Assembly (NCBI RefSeq): GCF_009829985.1
Contig: NZ_SZZU01000003.1
Location: 62,001 to 126,000 of the forward strand
Source of the DNA: Pantoea sp. Aalb
Lineage (GTDB): Bacteria; Pseudomonadota; Gammaproteobacteria; Enterobacterales; Enterobacteriaceae
Direction: 5' to 3'
DNA: 64,000 nt
Shown: piece by piece, positions 18,562-28,239 of the stretch
Layout: each line of letters starts with the position of its first letter
How positions within the stretch are numbered: position 1 is the first letter of the stretch
Notes under the pieces: generated by a model
Told to the model about the DNA's origin: nothing
Databases searched by the model: none
What the model saw: only the letters and a program-made list of their open reading frames with translations
Program-made: the position numbers and the translations under genes

Positions 18562-18824
18562 GTATTCTCCTGGATATTAGAAGATAACAGTTTTACTGTT
18601 ATTTGTTATTATAATGCAATATGTCAAAATTCATTAAAAATTTTAATATTGTGATAATTTAAATTAACATTAATTGCGAAAGATAATTCTTACTTTTTAT
18701 TATTACTAATCTAAAGTATGTTAATACTATTTAATTATTATGTTCTCTTAATTTTAATAAGAATATAAGTGTTAAAATTAGCGATTTTTATCTAAAAATA
18801 CAAGTTTTTAAAGGTATATTAAGT

Positions 18825-19922
18825 GTGATTATAATTAGATATCTTGTCAAAGAAACTATAAAAAGCCAATTAGTTATATTATTTATTTTACTAGTAATAT
18901 TTTTTTGCCAGCAATTAGTAAAAATTTTAAATGCTGCAGCAGAAGGAAATATTCCTCCAAACTTAATTATGAAATTATTAGGACTTACTATACCAGAAAT
19001 GGCAAAACTAATTTTTCCTTTAAGTTTATTTCTAGCGATTTTGATATCATTTGGACGTCTTTATAGTGAAAATGAAATTACAGTTATGCAAGCTTGTGGC
19101 TTGAATAACTATTCTTTAATCAAATCATCTATAATTTTAATATTTTTTACTTTAATTATGGCGACTATTAATGTAAGTTGGTTAGCGCCAAAGGCATTGT
19201 TTTGCCAAAGTAAAATAATAAAAAATATTGATGAAAATCCTAGTACTTTATTGTTTAGTCCAGGACGGTTCCATACATTTGGTAATGTTGTATTATTTAT
19301 TGAATATATGAAAGGCAATAGTTTTAGAAATGCATTTCTAGTTCAGAAACAATCAACAAATGAGGAATATGCTTCAGTTTTATCAGCTAATAGTGGTCAT
19401 ATTGAACAAATAACAGATAATATTCAATTGATTATATTAGATAAGGGAATGCGTTTTGAAAAAATAGAAAAATTAAACAATTTTCATATTACTCATTTTT
19501 CAAACTATCGTATTGCAATAGTTCATAAGAACACTGTTATGAATCCAAAGAATTCTGAACAAATAAATATGTATAAACTTTTTTTTCAAAAAAATAATTT
19601 GCAATCTCAAACAGAATTACATTGGCGACTAACTCTTATTTTTTCAATATTAATTATGGGATTATTAGCTGTACCGCTTAGTATGGTTAATCCACGTGAA
19701 GGACGTGTGTTATCTATACTGCCTGCAATGATATTATATCTTATATTTTTTTTACTACAAAGTTCTTTTAAATTCAATACAGATAAAAGTAAGTTAGATC
19801 CTACTGTTTGGATGTGGGTTGTTAATTTTTGTTATTTAGCGTTAGCAATAGTACTTAATTTATGGGATTCCATAACAATGCGTCGTATTAGATTATTTTT
19901 CTGTAGTAGGGAGTTAATGTGA
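18825..19922 (+). CDS. lptF: LPS export ABC transporter permease LptF
   Basis: Inner-membrane permease that, with LptG and the LptB ATPase, extracts lipopolysaccharide toward the periplasmic bridge. 365 residues; N-terminal helices about 12-32, 55-80 and 100-122, a periplasmic beta-jellyroll domain (about 130-265) and three C-terminal helices. The start is GTG at 18825, giving MIIIRYLVKETIKSQL, the enteric N-terminus. The stop overlaps the lptG start by four bases. Its presence implies the cell still makes and exports LPS. Confidence 0.95.
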   Translation: MIIIRYLVKETIKSQLVILFILLVIFFCQQLVKILNAAAEGNIPPNLIMKLLGLTIPEMAKLIFPLSLFLAILISFGRLYSENEITVMQACGLNNYSLIKSSIILIFFTLIMATINVSWLAPKALFCQSKIIKNIDENPSTLLFSPGRFHTFGNVVLFIEYMKGNSFRNAFLVQKQSTNEEYASVLSANSGHIEQITDNIQLIILDKGMRFEKIEKLNNFHITHFSNYRIAIVHKNTVMNPKNSEQINMYKLFFQKNNLQSQTELHWRLTLIFSILIMGLLAVPLSMVNPREGRVLSILPAMILYLIFFLLQSSFKFNTDKSKLDPTVWMWVVNFCYLALAIVLNLWDSITMRRIRLFFCSRELM

Positions 19923-20998
19923 CTTTTAGAATACTTGATAAATATATAGGAAAAAAAATTTTAAATACTATTATAATAATATTATTTATAATCATTTCTT
20001 TATCTTCTATTATTAAATTCACTGCAGAATTACGCAAAGTCGGTCAGGGTAATTATGTAGTAAGGGATTGTATTTACTATTCATTATTAACTATATTTAA
20101 AGATATAGAAACTTTTTTTCCTATGGCCGTACTGCTAGGTACCTTAGTGGGTTTAGGGATATTAGCTCAACATAATGAGCTAATGGTAATGCAAACTTGT
20201 GGATTTACAAGTTTTCAAGTAACTGTAGCCGTCATGAAAATAGCTATTCCATTAGTAATATTTATTATAATAATTGGAGAATTCATTGCTCCTAAAAGTG
20301 AACAAATAGCATATAATTATCGTTCTCAGAAACTTTATGGTGGTACATTAATTTCCACTAATAATGGAGTATGGGCTAAAGATGGTAATAAATTTATTTA
20401 TTTTAAACAAAATAAAAGTAATGGAGAAGTTGAAGGAATAAAATTATATTCTTTTAATAATGAATTTAATTTAATTAATATGTTTTATACTAATAAAGTT
20501 TATTGGGATTTTAAAAAAAAGAAATGGATTTTTTTCAATGCTAACGAATTAAATTTCGAAGATTTAACACAGATTACTCACTCAAAAAAAACAAAAATCG
20601 AATGGAAAACTATTTTTACCCCTGATAAAATCAATATAGTAATGTTACACCCAGATATTCTTTCTATTATACAACTTTATAATTATAGTGTATATCTCAA
20701 ACAAAGTGGTCAGTATTCTAAAAATCACATATTAAATGTATGGAATAAAATTTTTCATCCATTGTCAGTAATAGTTATGATGTTAATGGGTATAGTATTT
20801 ATTTTCAGTTCATTAAATCGTATATCTGTAGGAGTATATATAGTAACTGGCATTAGTTTTGGATTTTTATTTTATATACTTGATCATATTTTTAGAACAT
20901 TAAATTTAGTATCTAATTTTCCTCCAATATTATGCGCAACACTTCCAACTGCTTTATTTTTAACAATTACTATATTTATGCTTATAAAAAATAATTAA
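19919..20998 (+). CDS. lptG: LPS export ABC transporter permease LptG
   Basis: Partner permease of LptF in the LptB2FG complex. 359 residues with the same architecture: three N-terminal helices, a periplasmic jellyroll domain and three C-terminal helices. ILDKYIGKKI at the N-terminus and GLGILAQHNELMVMQ match the enteric protein. The start is GTG at 19919, inside the lptF stop (ATGTGA), with GGGAG 5 bases upstream, so translation is coupled. The middle of the periplasmic domain is the most diverged part. Confidence 0.95.
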   Translation: MTFRILDKYIGKKILNTIIIILFIIISLSSIIKFTAELRKVGQGNYVVRDCIYYSLLTIFKDIETFFPMAVLLGTLVGLGILAQHNELMVMQTCGFTSFQVTVAVMKIAIPLVIFIIIIGEFIAPKSEQIAYNYRSQKLYGGTLISTNNGVWAKDGNKFIYFKQNKSNGEVEGIKLYSFNNEFNLINMFYTNKVYWDFKKKKWIFFNANELNFEDLTQITHSKKTKIEWKTIFTPDKINIVMLHPDILSIIQLYNYSVYLKQSGQYSKNHILNVWNKIFHPLSVIVMMLMGIVFIFSSLNRISVGVYIVTGISFGFLFYILDHIFRTLNLVSNFPPILCATLPTALFLTITIFMLIKNN

Positions 20999-21364
20999 AT
21001 TTACTTCTATAAATTTATATTTATTTGTTTTAACTTTGACTATATAAATATATAATATAAAAAAATTTTTAATAAAAAGTTAGTTTTATTTTTTTGTAAA
21101 AAATAAATATGATTTATTATGGCTTGAATAAGATTTCTATCTTATTTATCTAAATTAATATATAATAATTAAAATTAGTTATAAATTAGATAATTTTATG
21201 TTTAGTAATATATATTATAATATAATAATATATATTTAGAATTTTTCTTCTTAAGATATTAAATATTTATTGTGTAATTAATTTTATAACTTTTATCTCT
21301 TGTAATATCTAAACTGTAATTGTATTAATTTTCTAATCATTTCTTAAAATTATTTCTTCATAGT
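20999..21364. other. lptG to tRNA-Leu gap
   Basis: No reading frame of note. A short hairpin AATAAGAT-TTCT-ATCTTATT at 21127-21146 could end lptG transcripts. A promoter-like pair TTGTAA (21300-21305) and TATTAA (21323-21328), 17 bases apart, precedes the tRNA by about 36 bases. E. coli has the idn genes in this interval; none are present. Confidence 0.5.
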
Positions 21365-21446
21365 GCCGAAGTGGCGAAATTGGTAAACGCAGTTGATTCA
21401 AAATTAACCGTAGAAATACATGCCGGTTCAAATCCGGCCTTCGGCA
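21365..21446 (+). tRNA. leuX: tRNA-Leu (anticodon CAA)
   Basis: Class II tRNA of 82 bases without an encoded CCA. The acceptor stem GCCGAAG/CTTCGGC, the D-arm TGGCGAAATTGGTAAACGC, the loop TTCAAAA giving anticodon CAA, a long variable arm and the T-arm GGTTCAAATCC are all present. It closely matches enteric leuX, which also follows the lptFG region. One anticodon-stem pair is G-T. It reads UUG codons. Confidence 0.95.
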
Positions 21447-21535
21447 AACATATGGATAATATCAATATATCAATAAAAATAAAAATTTTTTTGTTATATT
21501 GTAAATTTATTAATATTTTAGTTTAAAACTTTAGT

Positions 21536-21667
21536 CCAATCTTTAAAAAGAATTAAGGTTTACCTGTGACATATTGTGCTTCACCATCCGCAAAACTCCA
21601 ATCTTTAAAAAGAATTAAAGTTTACCTGTGACATATTGTGCTTCACCATCCGCAAAACTCCAATCTT
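21536..21667 (+). repeat. 62-bp tandem duplication of the tautomerase 3' end
   Basis: Copies 21536-21597 and 21598-21659 differ at one base (AAGG vs AAAG) and are followed by a third partial CCAATCTT. The right copy is the real end of the tautomerase gene (minus strand); the left one is a duplicate of its last codons plus the stop. The shared AAGATTGGA at the borders suggests slippage or recombination between short repeats. Confidence 0.93.
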
Positions 21668-22004
21668 CTTTATTATTAGTAATAAAACTTATGATTAAAT
21701 CATTGCCATGAATATCACAATTTTTTTTAAGTTCTTTTGATAATTCTTTCATAAAAAAAGTTTTTTGCTCGTTATCTCTTGGACTAGTATAAACTCTTAG
21801 CATAATTAGATTATTACTTCTTTCAATGCCAAGTCCACTATCTTGAAAGAACATTTGATAATGCTTATGTTCATTAACAATTTGATAGCGATCACGTTCT
21901 GGTACTTTAAAAGAATTAATTACAACACTGTGGGATACATTTAGAAGAGTACGTATTTCAGAATCAGAACGACCTTGAATAATATCAAATATAAGTAATG
22001 GCAT
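21615..22004 (-). CDS. Tautomerase family protein
   Basis: 129 residues starting MPLLIFDIIQGRS, so the mature protein would begin with Pro1, the catalytic base of the 4-oxalocrotonate tautomerase superfamily. The longer size and blocks such as ESFK-like NSFKVPERDRYQIV and EDWSFADGEAQYVTG fit the two-domain-length Tautomerase_2 type rather than the 60-residue 4-OT. The substrate is unknown. It is isolated, between tRNA-Leu and a transporter, with no pathway partner visible. The last codons and stop lie in the right-hand copy of a 62-bp duplication; the frame is intact. An AGGATT motif precedes the ATG. Confidence 0.8.
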   Translation of the reverse strand: MPLLIFDIIQGRSDSEIRTLLNVSHSVVINSFKVPERDRYQIVNEHKHYQMFFQDSGLGIERSNNLIMLRVYTSPRDNEQKTFFMKELSKELKKNCDIHGNDLIISFITNNKEDWSFADGEAQYVTGKL

Positions 22005-22883
22005 GTAGAAAATCCTTTTTTTATGTAAAGGAATATATATATATTCGAGTATGAAAGTTAATATTTTTACTTTACTTAATTTATGAATAAATTCTTTTTT
22101 ATTATCTCATCATTTATTATGTAAATAATATACTTATATATTTATATTAATTATAAATTTCAATTATATACCAAATAATTTTGATAAATTTTCTTCAATT
22201 TTTCATATATTATAATTTTCTGTTTAATATTAAGAGTATTTAGTAAAATTTTCATACATAGCGATTAAATTAACTTGATATAACAATAATTTATACTAAA
22301 TAATTACATTAATATAGAAAATATTTTTTCTTTTATTTTGAAATTAAATATTTAATTCAACTAATGCTGTATAGTAAATTACTCTAATGTAGAATATTTT
22401 AAATAATTACTTTTATTTTATGAATAAAAATACATATTTATATGACTTCAGCAGATATAAATAATATAATTATATTATTTATATAATATTATTATATTAC
22501 ATAAATGTAGATTTTTGATCTACTCAGATGTATTAACATGTTAAATATGATTCAATATAATGTGTATTATTTAATAATTTAATGATAGTAAGGATATGTT
22601 AGCTTTATTTAAAATTAATTTAGTATAAAGTTGATAATGAATAAATATTAATAAATTATATGATAATGTTTATGAAATTTAACTCTTAGCTTCAGTCATG
22701 AAAATGCTCATAGTAAATTTACTTAAATCCTCAATGATTTAGGATAATTCCTTTCTATTTTCCTTACTATGTAATAAATTAAATTATTAATAAAATAGAA
22801 GCTAGTTAATAATTTTACTAGTTAACATGTACCAAAACTGGTTTGATTTATAAACCCAGAAGCTATAAACAAGGGGAATATCC
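22005..22883. other. Gene-free gap upstream of the MFS transporter
   Basis: Nearly 0.9 kb without a credible gene. A tiny frame with AAGGAT before an ATG near 22595 gives only 10 residues. Near the transporter, CTAGTTAA occurs twice (about 22801 and 22818) and ACCA-AAAC-TGGT (about 22831) is a small inverted repeat that could be an operator. Otherwise AT-rich, probably decayed DNA. Confidence 0.5.
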
Positions 22884-24116
22884 ATGTTCAATTGGACTGC
22901 AACTCAGCGAAATGTAGCTTTTGCTAGTTTTACTAGCTGGACATTGGATGCATTCGATTTTTTTATACTAGTGTTCGTATTAAATGATTTAGCACAGCAT
23001 TTTAATACTAATATCTCCCATATTTCTATTTCTATTATGTTCACATTAGCAGTTAGACCAATTGGTGCATTATTATTTGGTCGTCTAGCAGAAAAATTTG
23101 GACGTCGACCTATTTTAATGTTCAATATTATGATGTTTTCAATGTTTGAATTATTATCTGCTTGGTCTCCTAATTTTATTGCTTTTCTCATATTTCGTAT
23201 AATGTATGGTATTGCAATGGGTGGAATTTGGGGTGTGGCTTCATCGTTAGCTATGGAAACTATTCCTGATCATGCACGTGGCTTAATGTCGGGAATATTT
23301 CAAGCTGGTTATCCAGGTGGATATTTATTGGCATCAATTATTTTTGGCTTATTTTTTGATATTATTGGTTGGCGTGGGATGTTCTTAATTGGTTCTCTAC
23401 CAATTTTTTTATTGCCTTTTATTTATTTTAAAGTACCTGAATCTCCAGTATGGTTAGAAGCGCGTAATCGAAAAGAGACTAATGCGTTACTACCTATTAT
23501 TCATCAACATTGGAAAATTTGTGTTTATATGGTACTGTTGATGTCTTGTTTTAATTTTTTTAGTCACGGTACTCAAGATCTTTATCCTACTTTTCTAAAG
23601 ATACAGCATCATTTTGATACACATACTGTGAGTATTATTGCTATTGCTTATAATATTGCAGCTATGCTTGGTGGGATTACTTTTGGCACTTTATCTGAAA
23701 GAATTGGTCGAAAAAAAGCTATTATTTTAGCCTCATTTCTTACATTACCATTGCTTCCTTTATGGATTTTTTCAAAAGGTTTCTGGATGATTATTACCGG
23801 TGCCTTTCTCATGCAGTTTATGGTACAGGGTGCTTGGGGTGTAATTCCTAGTTATCTTATTGAGTTAGTGCCAGCAAATTCTCGTGCAGTATTACCTGGT
23901 TTTGTATACCAGTTAGGTAATCTTATTGCTTCAGTTAATGCACCTTTACAATCACATATTGCTGAACAACATGCAGGAAATTATTCTTTAGGAATGTCTA
24001 TTATTACTGGTACAATATCGATATTGATATGTTTATTAGTAATATTAGGACGTGAAACGCAAGGTATTAAGATTTTAGGTACAGTTACACAAAAAACATA
24101 TTCAAAAAAAATGTAA
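22884..24116 (+). CDS. MFS transporter, sialate/aromatic-acid:H+ symporter type
   Basis: 410 residues with 12 predicted membrane helices. GRLAEKFGRRPIL between helices 2 and 3 and GTLSERIGRKKA between 8 and 9 are the MFS loop signatures. SWTLDAFDFFILVFVL in helix 1 and PESPVWLEARNR in the central loop are typical of the carboxylate-type MFS groups (NanT/JEN and AAHS families), not of sugar porters. The exact substrate is not readable; a monocarboxylate or aromatic acid is likely. AAGGGGAA precedes the ATG. It is monocistronic and 2.3 kb from the inositol genes, so a link to them is only possible. Confidence 0.85.
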   Translation: MFNWTATQRNVAFASFTSWTLDAFDFFILVFVLNDLAQHFNTNISHISISIMFTLAVRPIGALLFGRLAEKFGRRPILMFNIMMFSMFELLSAWSPNFIAFLIFRIMYGIAMGGIWGVASSLAMETIPDHARGLMSGIFQAGYPGGYLLASIIFGLFFDIIGWRGMFLIGSLPIFLLPFIYFKVPESPVWLEARNRKETNALLPIIHQHWKICVYMVLLMSCFNFFSHGTQDLYPTFLKIQHHFDTHTVSIIAIAYNIAAMLGGITFGTLSERIGRKKAIILASFLTLPLLPLWIFSKGFWMIITGAFLMQFMVQGAWGVIPSYLIELVPANSRAVLPGFVYQLGNLIASVNAPLQSHIAEQHAGNYSLGMSIITGTISILICLLVILGRETQGIKILGTVTQKTYSKKM

Positions 24117-24397
24117 ATAATATTTTTTTCTAGGTTAACTTAATTTCATTAATTTCATTATATATCATGCATGTAATACATATTTATTCCTAAAAATATC
24201 TATTATATTTAATAGTTATTTTTTTACATAAAAATAAAAGACATATATATTAAAATCAATGAATTAATATCTTAAATTTCTATTTAAAATCAATTCTTAA
24301 TAAGCTTAACTTTATTGACATTATAATATTTTCATCATAATATTATATATTAATGAACTATTTTTTATGGAAAAGTATAGTAGAGCCTCTTAATTAG

Positions 24398-24481
24398 TGC
24401 GAAGAAAGGGACTTGAACCCTCACGTCTCTTAAGACACTAGAACCTGAAACTAGCGCGTCTACCAATTTCGCCATCTTCGC
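24398..24481 (-). tRNA. leuV: tRNA-Leu (anticodon CAG)
   Basis: Minus-strand class II tRNA of 84 bases including the discriminator A; CCA is not encoded. Acceptor stem GCGAAGA/TCTTCGC, D-arm with AATTGGTAGACGC, anticodon loop TTCAGGT (CAG), long variable arm and T-arm GGGTTCAAGTCCC are all seen on the reverse strand. E. coli has three copies (leuVPQ) beside rsmC; here one remains, in the same place. Confidence 0.95.
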
Positions 24482-24595
24482 TTACTGATATATTTCATTT
24501 ATATTAAATATATTAACTTAAAAAGAATTTTAGTATATAAACTCTTGAATATTAAATATTCAATTAAAATTAATAAAATATCTATGATATTAGAA

Positions 24596-25675
24596 TCAAT
24601 AATGTTTGATTATATCACGTCTTATTGCACTATATACTTTAAAACGGTTATTTTTTGCTATTATCTTATAATTACCAAAAGTTTGATTTAAAAAATTTTC
24701 ATATGGTAAAAAAGAGTTAGCAACTATACGCAATTCCCCTCCATAATTTAGATGTTTTATAGATCCATGAATTATGTTATATGCGTTTGTAAAGTTATTT
24801 TGAATGCCTTCATGAAAAGGTGGATTAGAAATAATTAAATCAAATCTATCATTTACATCAGAAAATATATTACTAGGAAAAATTTTACCTTTTAACCCAT
24901 TTGTTAATAATGTATCTTTACTACATTTTATAGCTGCTGCATGTACATCACATAACCATAAGCTTACATTTGGTGAATATTTTGATAAAATAGTTGATAA
25001 AATACCATTTCCACAACCAACATCTAATACTTTACCTTTTATTTTATATTTATTAATATCTGTCATGAATGTTGAAAGTAATAGATTACTCCCGGCATCA
25101 AGACCATATCTATTGAATACACCTGGTAAAGTATGAATAATAAAGTTATTAAATTTATAGGTATTACTAAAGCTTTTTATATTAAAATTTGGTTGCTGTT
25201 TAAGATAACCATGATAAAGCTGAGAGTGACGAGCATTATCAATTTTGACAAAACGCATCCATTTTTTAAACATAAGTATTCCACTATTTATTCCACTACG
25301 ATTTTCACCCACAATAAAAATATCACAGCCTATTGGAAGTAAAGATAATAAATTTTGAAGTTGAAATTGAGATTCTAGTTTATTTTTTGACCAAAAATAA
25401 ACTAATGTATCACATCCTTGAACATCTACAGATCTAGCTACAAGACTATAAACTGCACGTGTACCAAGATGATGACGTAAATTTTGCCAATAATGGTATT
25501 GTTGAGTATGAAAGCGAGTTGATGCAGTTTTTAAAATAATAGGAAGATAATCTCTTATATTACTAGCAAATAACACATTACGGGTCGTAAATTTTTTACT
25601 ATGTCGTAAAATCATTTTACTAGATAATGTAAACTCTGATATTTGATTTTTTATTAAAGGGTACTTAGTAATCAT
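24596..25675 (-). CDS. rsmC: 16S rRNA m2G1207 methyltransferase
   Basis: SAM-dependent methyltransferase modifying G1207 of 16S rRNA. The N-terminal half is the pseudo-methyltransferase domain (CDTLVYFWSKNK, FIVGENRSG); the C-terminal half is catalytic, with SAM motif DVGCGNGILS near residue 218 and active-site NPPFHEG near 285. 359 residues, about 16 longer than E. coli, because the annotated ATG adds a short N-terminal leader; a true start slightly inside is possible. It is flanked by tRNA-Leu(CAG) and divergent holD, the enteric order. Confidence 0.93.
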   Translation of the reverse strand: MITKYPLIKNQISEFTLSSKMILRHSKKFTTRNVLFASNIRDYLPIILKTASTRFHTQQYHYWQNLRHHLGTRAVYSLVARSVDVQGCDTLVYFWSKNKLESQFQLQNLLSLLPIGCDIFIVGENRSGINSGILMFKKWMRFVKIDNARHSQLYHGYLKQQPNFNIKSFSNTYKFNNFIIHTLPGVFNRYGLDAGSNLLLSTFMTDINKYKIKGKVLDVGCGNGILSTILSKYSPNVSLWLCDVHAAAIKCSKDTLLTNGLKGKIFPSNIFSDVNDRFDLIISNPPFHEGIQNNFTNAYNIIHGSIKHLNYGGELRIVANSFLPYENFLNQTFGNYKIIAKNNRFKVYSAIRRDIIKHY

Positions 25676-25751
25676 AATATTTTATTGAAAAAAAATTGAT
25701 ATTTTTGTTATAATTATAGGTTAATTTTATTAAATTTAATTGTTTATAACT

Positions 25752-26156
25752 ATGATAATCAACCGTAATTGGTTTTTACAACAAATGGGAATTACACAAT
25801 ATCGATTGCGACGACCACATATATTGAAAGGCGATATTTCCGTACGTTTATTGCCAAATATACGTCTTATTATAGTAACTAAATCTGATATTTTACTCAA
25901 TGAACCATTAATTTGTGATGTATTACAAACGCTCAATATTCAATCTAATCAGGTTATGATATTAACACCAGAACAATTACCTATGCTACCAGAATCAATT
26001 CACTGTCCAGGATGGCTTATGGGTATTGAAAGTAATCACAAATTTAATGGAATAATTTTAAATACTAATTTTTTAAATACTTTAATTAATAGTAGTATGG
26101 CTAAACGTTCTTTATGGGAACAAATATGTACTTATGAAAATTATTTTTTTAAGTAA
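25752..26156 (+). CDS. holD: DNA polymerase III psi subunit
   Basis: Psi bridges chi to the clamp loader. 134 residues from ATG 25752; the frame extends to a TTG at 25740, but MIINRNWFLQQMGITQY aligns with the enteric start. WFLQQMGITQYRLRRP and SLWEQICTYENYFF at the ends are the conserved parts. In E. coli rimI overlaps the end of holD; here it is gone and an AT-rich gap follows. Together with holC, the SSB-coupling arm of the replisome is retained. Confidence 0.9.
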   Translation: MIINRNWFLQQMGITQYRLRRPHILKGDISVRLLPNIRLIIVTKSDILLNEPLICDVLQTLNIQSNQVMILTPEQLPMLPESIHCPGWLMGIESNHKFNGIILNTNFLNTLINSSMAKRSLWEQICTYENYFFK

Positions 26157-26458
26157 TTTAATAAGTTGTATAATAATTAATAAATTATTATTAAAGTTAA
26201 AAGAATTTATTATGACTAAATATAGTATTAAATAAATTATTGTTTTTAAATATTGTAATTTAAGTGAAATTGAAATTCATTCAACTATAATAATTGACTA
26301 TAATACATAAAATTAATCTAAATATAAATGTTATAGTATATACTACGTTCTAGTATAATTGAACATTAGATAATTAAAGAAAAAATTATTTATATTTTTC
26401 AATTATGTTTTAATATATGTATAAAGTTAAATTTGATATTACAAAGGAGAATGTTATC
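26157..26458. other. holD-iolB gap, promoter region of iolB
   Basis: No gene. Contains TTGACT at 26294-26299, the 12-bp palindrome TAGTATATACTA at 26334-26345, a GTTC/GAAC arm pair just after it, and TGAAATTCA near 26270. It is the likely promoter and control region of iolB and also the left junction of the inositol island. Confidence 0.45.
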
Positions 26459-27277
26459 ATGTTTTTACTTTATAAAGCTCAAAAATTCAATGATAATGGA
26501 CATATCCAAAATATTACACCTGAAATTATAGGTTGGGATTACGTAGGTTTAGACGTTTATTTATTAAAAAAAGATCATATATTAAAATTAAATAGTGGAA
26601 ACAAAGAATTATGTTTAGTATTAATATCTGGGTTTGCTTCTATAAGAACTCGATATGCTAAGTTTCCTAATTTAGGTAATCGATTGTCTCCCTTTGAGCG
26701 TATTCCACCTTACGCAATTTATGTACCTCATAATAATAATATTGAAATTTATGCGGATAGTGATTTAGAAATTGCAGTATGTAGTGCACCTAGTACTGGA
26801 CATTTATTAGCACGTGTAATTACACCAGCAGATATTTGTATTGAAAATCGAGGTAAAGGACAAAATCGGCGCTTAGTGCATAATATTTTACCAGAAAACC
26901 AACCAGCTGATAGTCTTTTAGTAGTAGAGGTTTACACTAACGAAGGTGCAACAAGTTCATATCCTAGTCATAAACATGATCAAAAAGATAGTCTAAATGA
27001 AACATATTTAGAAGAAATTTATTATCATCGATTTAACCCAAAGATGGGATTTGCTATGCAACGCATTTATACTGATGATCGTTCACTTGATGAATGTGTA
27101 GCTCCTTATGACCGCGATGTTGTTATCGTGCCACGTGGATATCATCCTGTGGCTACTGTAGCTGGTTACGATAACTATTATTTAAATATCATGGCTGGAC
27201 CAAAACGTCTTTGGAAATTTACTTGGGAAAAAGATCACGTTTGGATCAATGGTATAAATTATCCTCGTAAAAATTAG
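26459..27277 (+). CDS. iolB: 5-deoxy-glucuronate isomerase
   Basis: Converts 5-deoxy-glucuronate to 5-dehydro-2-deoxy-gluconate, the fourth step of myo-inositol catabolism. 272 residues from ATG 26459, seven bases after AAAGGAGA; the upstream ATG at 26417 is not used by homology or ribosome-binding site. Bicupin with YPSHKHD and EEIYYHRF metal-binding blocks near residues 175-200, then RDVVIVPRGYHPV and NIMAGPKRLWKF, hallmarks of IolB. Monocistronic on plus; the regulator follows in the opposite direction. Confidence 0.95.
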   Translation: MFLLYKAQKFNDNGHIQNITPEIIGWDYVGLDVYLLKKDHILKLNSGNKELCLVLISGFASIRTRYAKFPNLGNRLSPFERIPPYAIYVPHNNNIEIYADSDLEIAVCSAPSTGHLLARVITPADICIENRGKGQNRRLVHNILPENQPADSLLVVEVYTNEGATSSYPSHKHDQKDSLNETYLEEIYYHRFNPKMGFAMQRIYTDDRSLDECVAPYDRDVVIVPRGYHPVATVAGYDNYYLNIMAGPKRLWKFTWEKDHVWINGINYPRKN

Positions 27278-27341
27278 AGAATATTTAAGTATTTTTATTA
27301 TATTATTGAAAATAAAGACAATTAATTACAATTTATACATA

Positions 27342-28175
27342 TTATACATATTTAATATTTACCGCTAATGAAACTGCAAGAGTTTGTGCTAAACACATTG
27401 AAGCTATCTGAGAACGGAAGCCATTTACTTGAGCTTCACGAACTACAAAACATACATTGCTGAATGCAGCTAACGGGCTTACTTGACTATCTGTAATAGC
27501 GATTTGCTGAATACCATTTTTAGCACCTAATTGTACTATTTCTACTGTTTCATGTGCATAAGGTGAATAACTAATGGCAATAACTGTATCTTTATGGCTT
27601 ACTGTACTTAATTGTTCATTAAACATTCCTCCAATACCATCAATTAAAAATGCACGACGTTCTAAATGGCGCAGTGCATATACTAAATAAAATGCAATGC
27701 TGAAAGAACGCCTTAAACCTATTATATAAATATTTTCTGCTTTATTTAATATTTGTATGGCCTGATTAAGTTGTTCTGGGTTTATTTGTTTTGTTAATTG
27801 TTGTAATGCTTGACTATTAACCATTGTAAAAACATTAAGAATTTCATTAGGATTTTCTGGAGATATACCTTCAGTATTAGTTTGGCGATATAAATATACT
27901 CGTTCATGATAATTGTTTTTTTCTTCCATTAAATACTGTCGAAACACTTGTTTCATTTCATTAAATCCTTTGAAACCAAAAGCATGTGCGAAACGAATTA
28001 GTGTAGAAGGTGGTACCTGTGCTTGTTGTGAAATGATTACGATTGTATCAATGGCAATACTATTACTGTTATCTAAAATATAGCGAGCTACTTGTTTTAG
28101 ACGTTTACTAAGCGTATCATACCGAAGTCGTATGTCATTTTGCAACATAGCTAATTGTGTTAAATTATTAGTCAT
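27342..28175 (-). CDS. RpiR/MurR-family transcriptional regulator of the inositol cluster
   Basis: 277 residues: N-terminal RpiR helix-turn-helix (about 10-85, with VIISQQAQVPPSTLIRFAHA as the recognition unit) and a C-terminal SIS sugar-isomerase domain (about 125-270, ENIYIIGLRRSFSIAFYLVY). SIS domains bind phosphosugars. Lying between iolB and iolC, it is probably the local repressor; Salmonella uses an RpiR-type IolR for its iol genes. A 38-bp inverted repeat starts 65 bases upstream of the start codon and may be its operator. The frame is intact, so the island probably remains regulated. Confidence 0.88.
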   Translation of the reverse strand: MTNNLTQLAMLQNDIRLRYDTLSKRLKQVARYILDNSNSIAIDTIVIISQQAQVPPSTLIRFAHAFGFKGFNEMKQVFRQYLMEEKNNYHERVYLYRQTNTEGISPENPNEILNVFTMVNSQALQQLTKQINPEQLNQAIQILNKAENIYIIGLRRSFSIAFYLVYALRHLERRAFLIDGIGGMFNEQLSTVSHKDTVIAISYSPYAHETVEIVQLGAKNGIQQIAITDSQVSPLAAFSNVCFVVREAQVNGFRSQIASMCLAQTLAVSLAVNIKYV

Positions 28176-28239
28176 TATTCTATTCGTTAATAAATCTATA
28201 ATATTATAAGAATTGTTATATAAAATAAATTTGATTTTT

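Noticed and set aside
22595..22630. Ten-codon frame after AAGGAT upstream of the MFS gene
   Set aside because: Too short and unlike any known leader peptide.
22884..24116. IolT inositol porter
   Set aside because: Central PESPVWL loop and helix-1 motif fit carboxylate-type MFS groups, not the sugar porter family; not adjacent to the iol genes.
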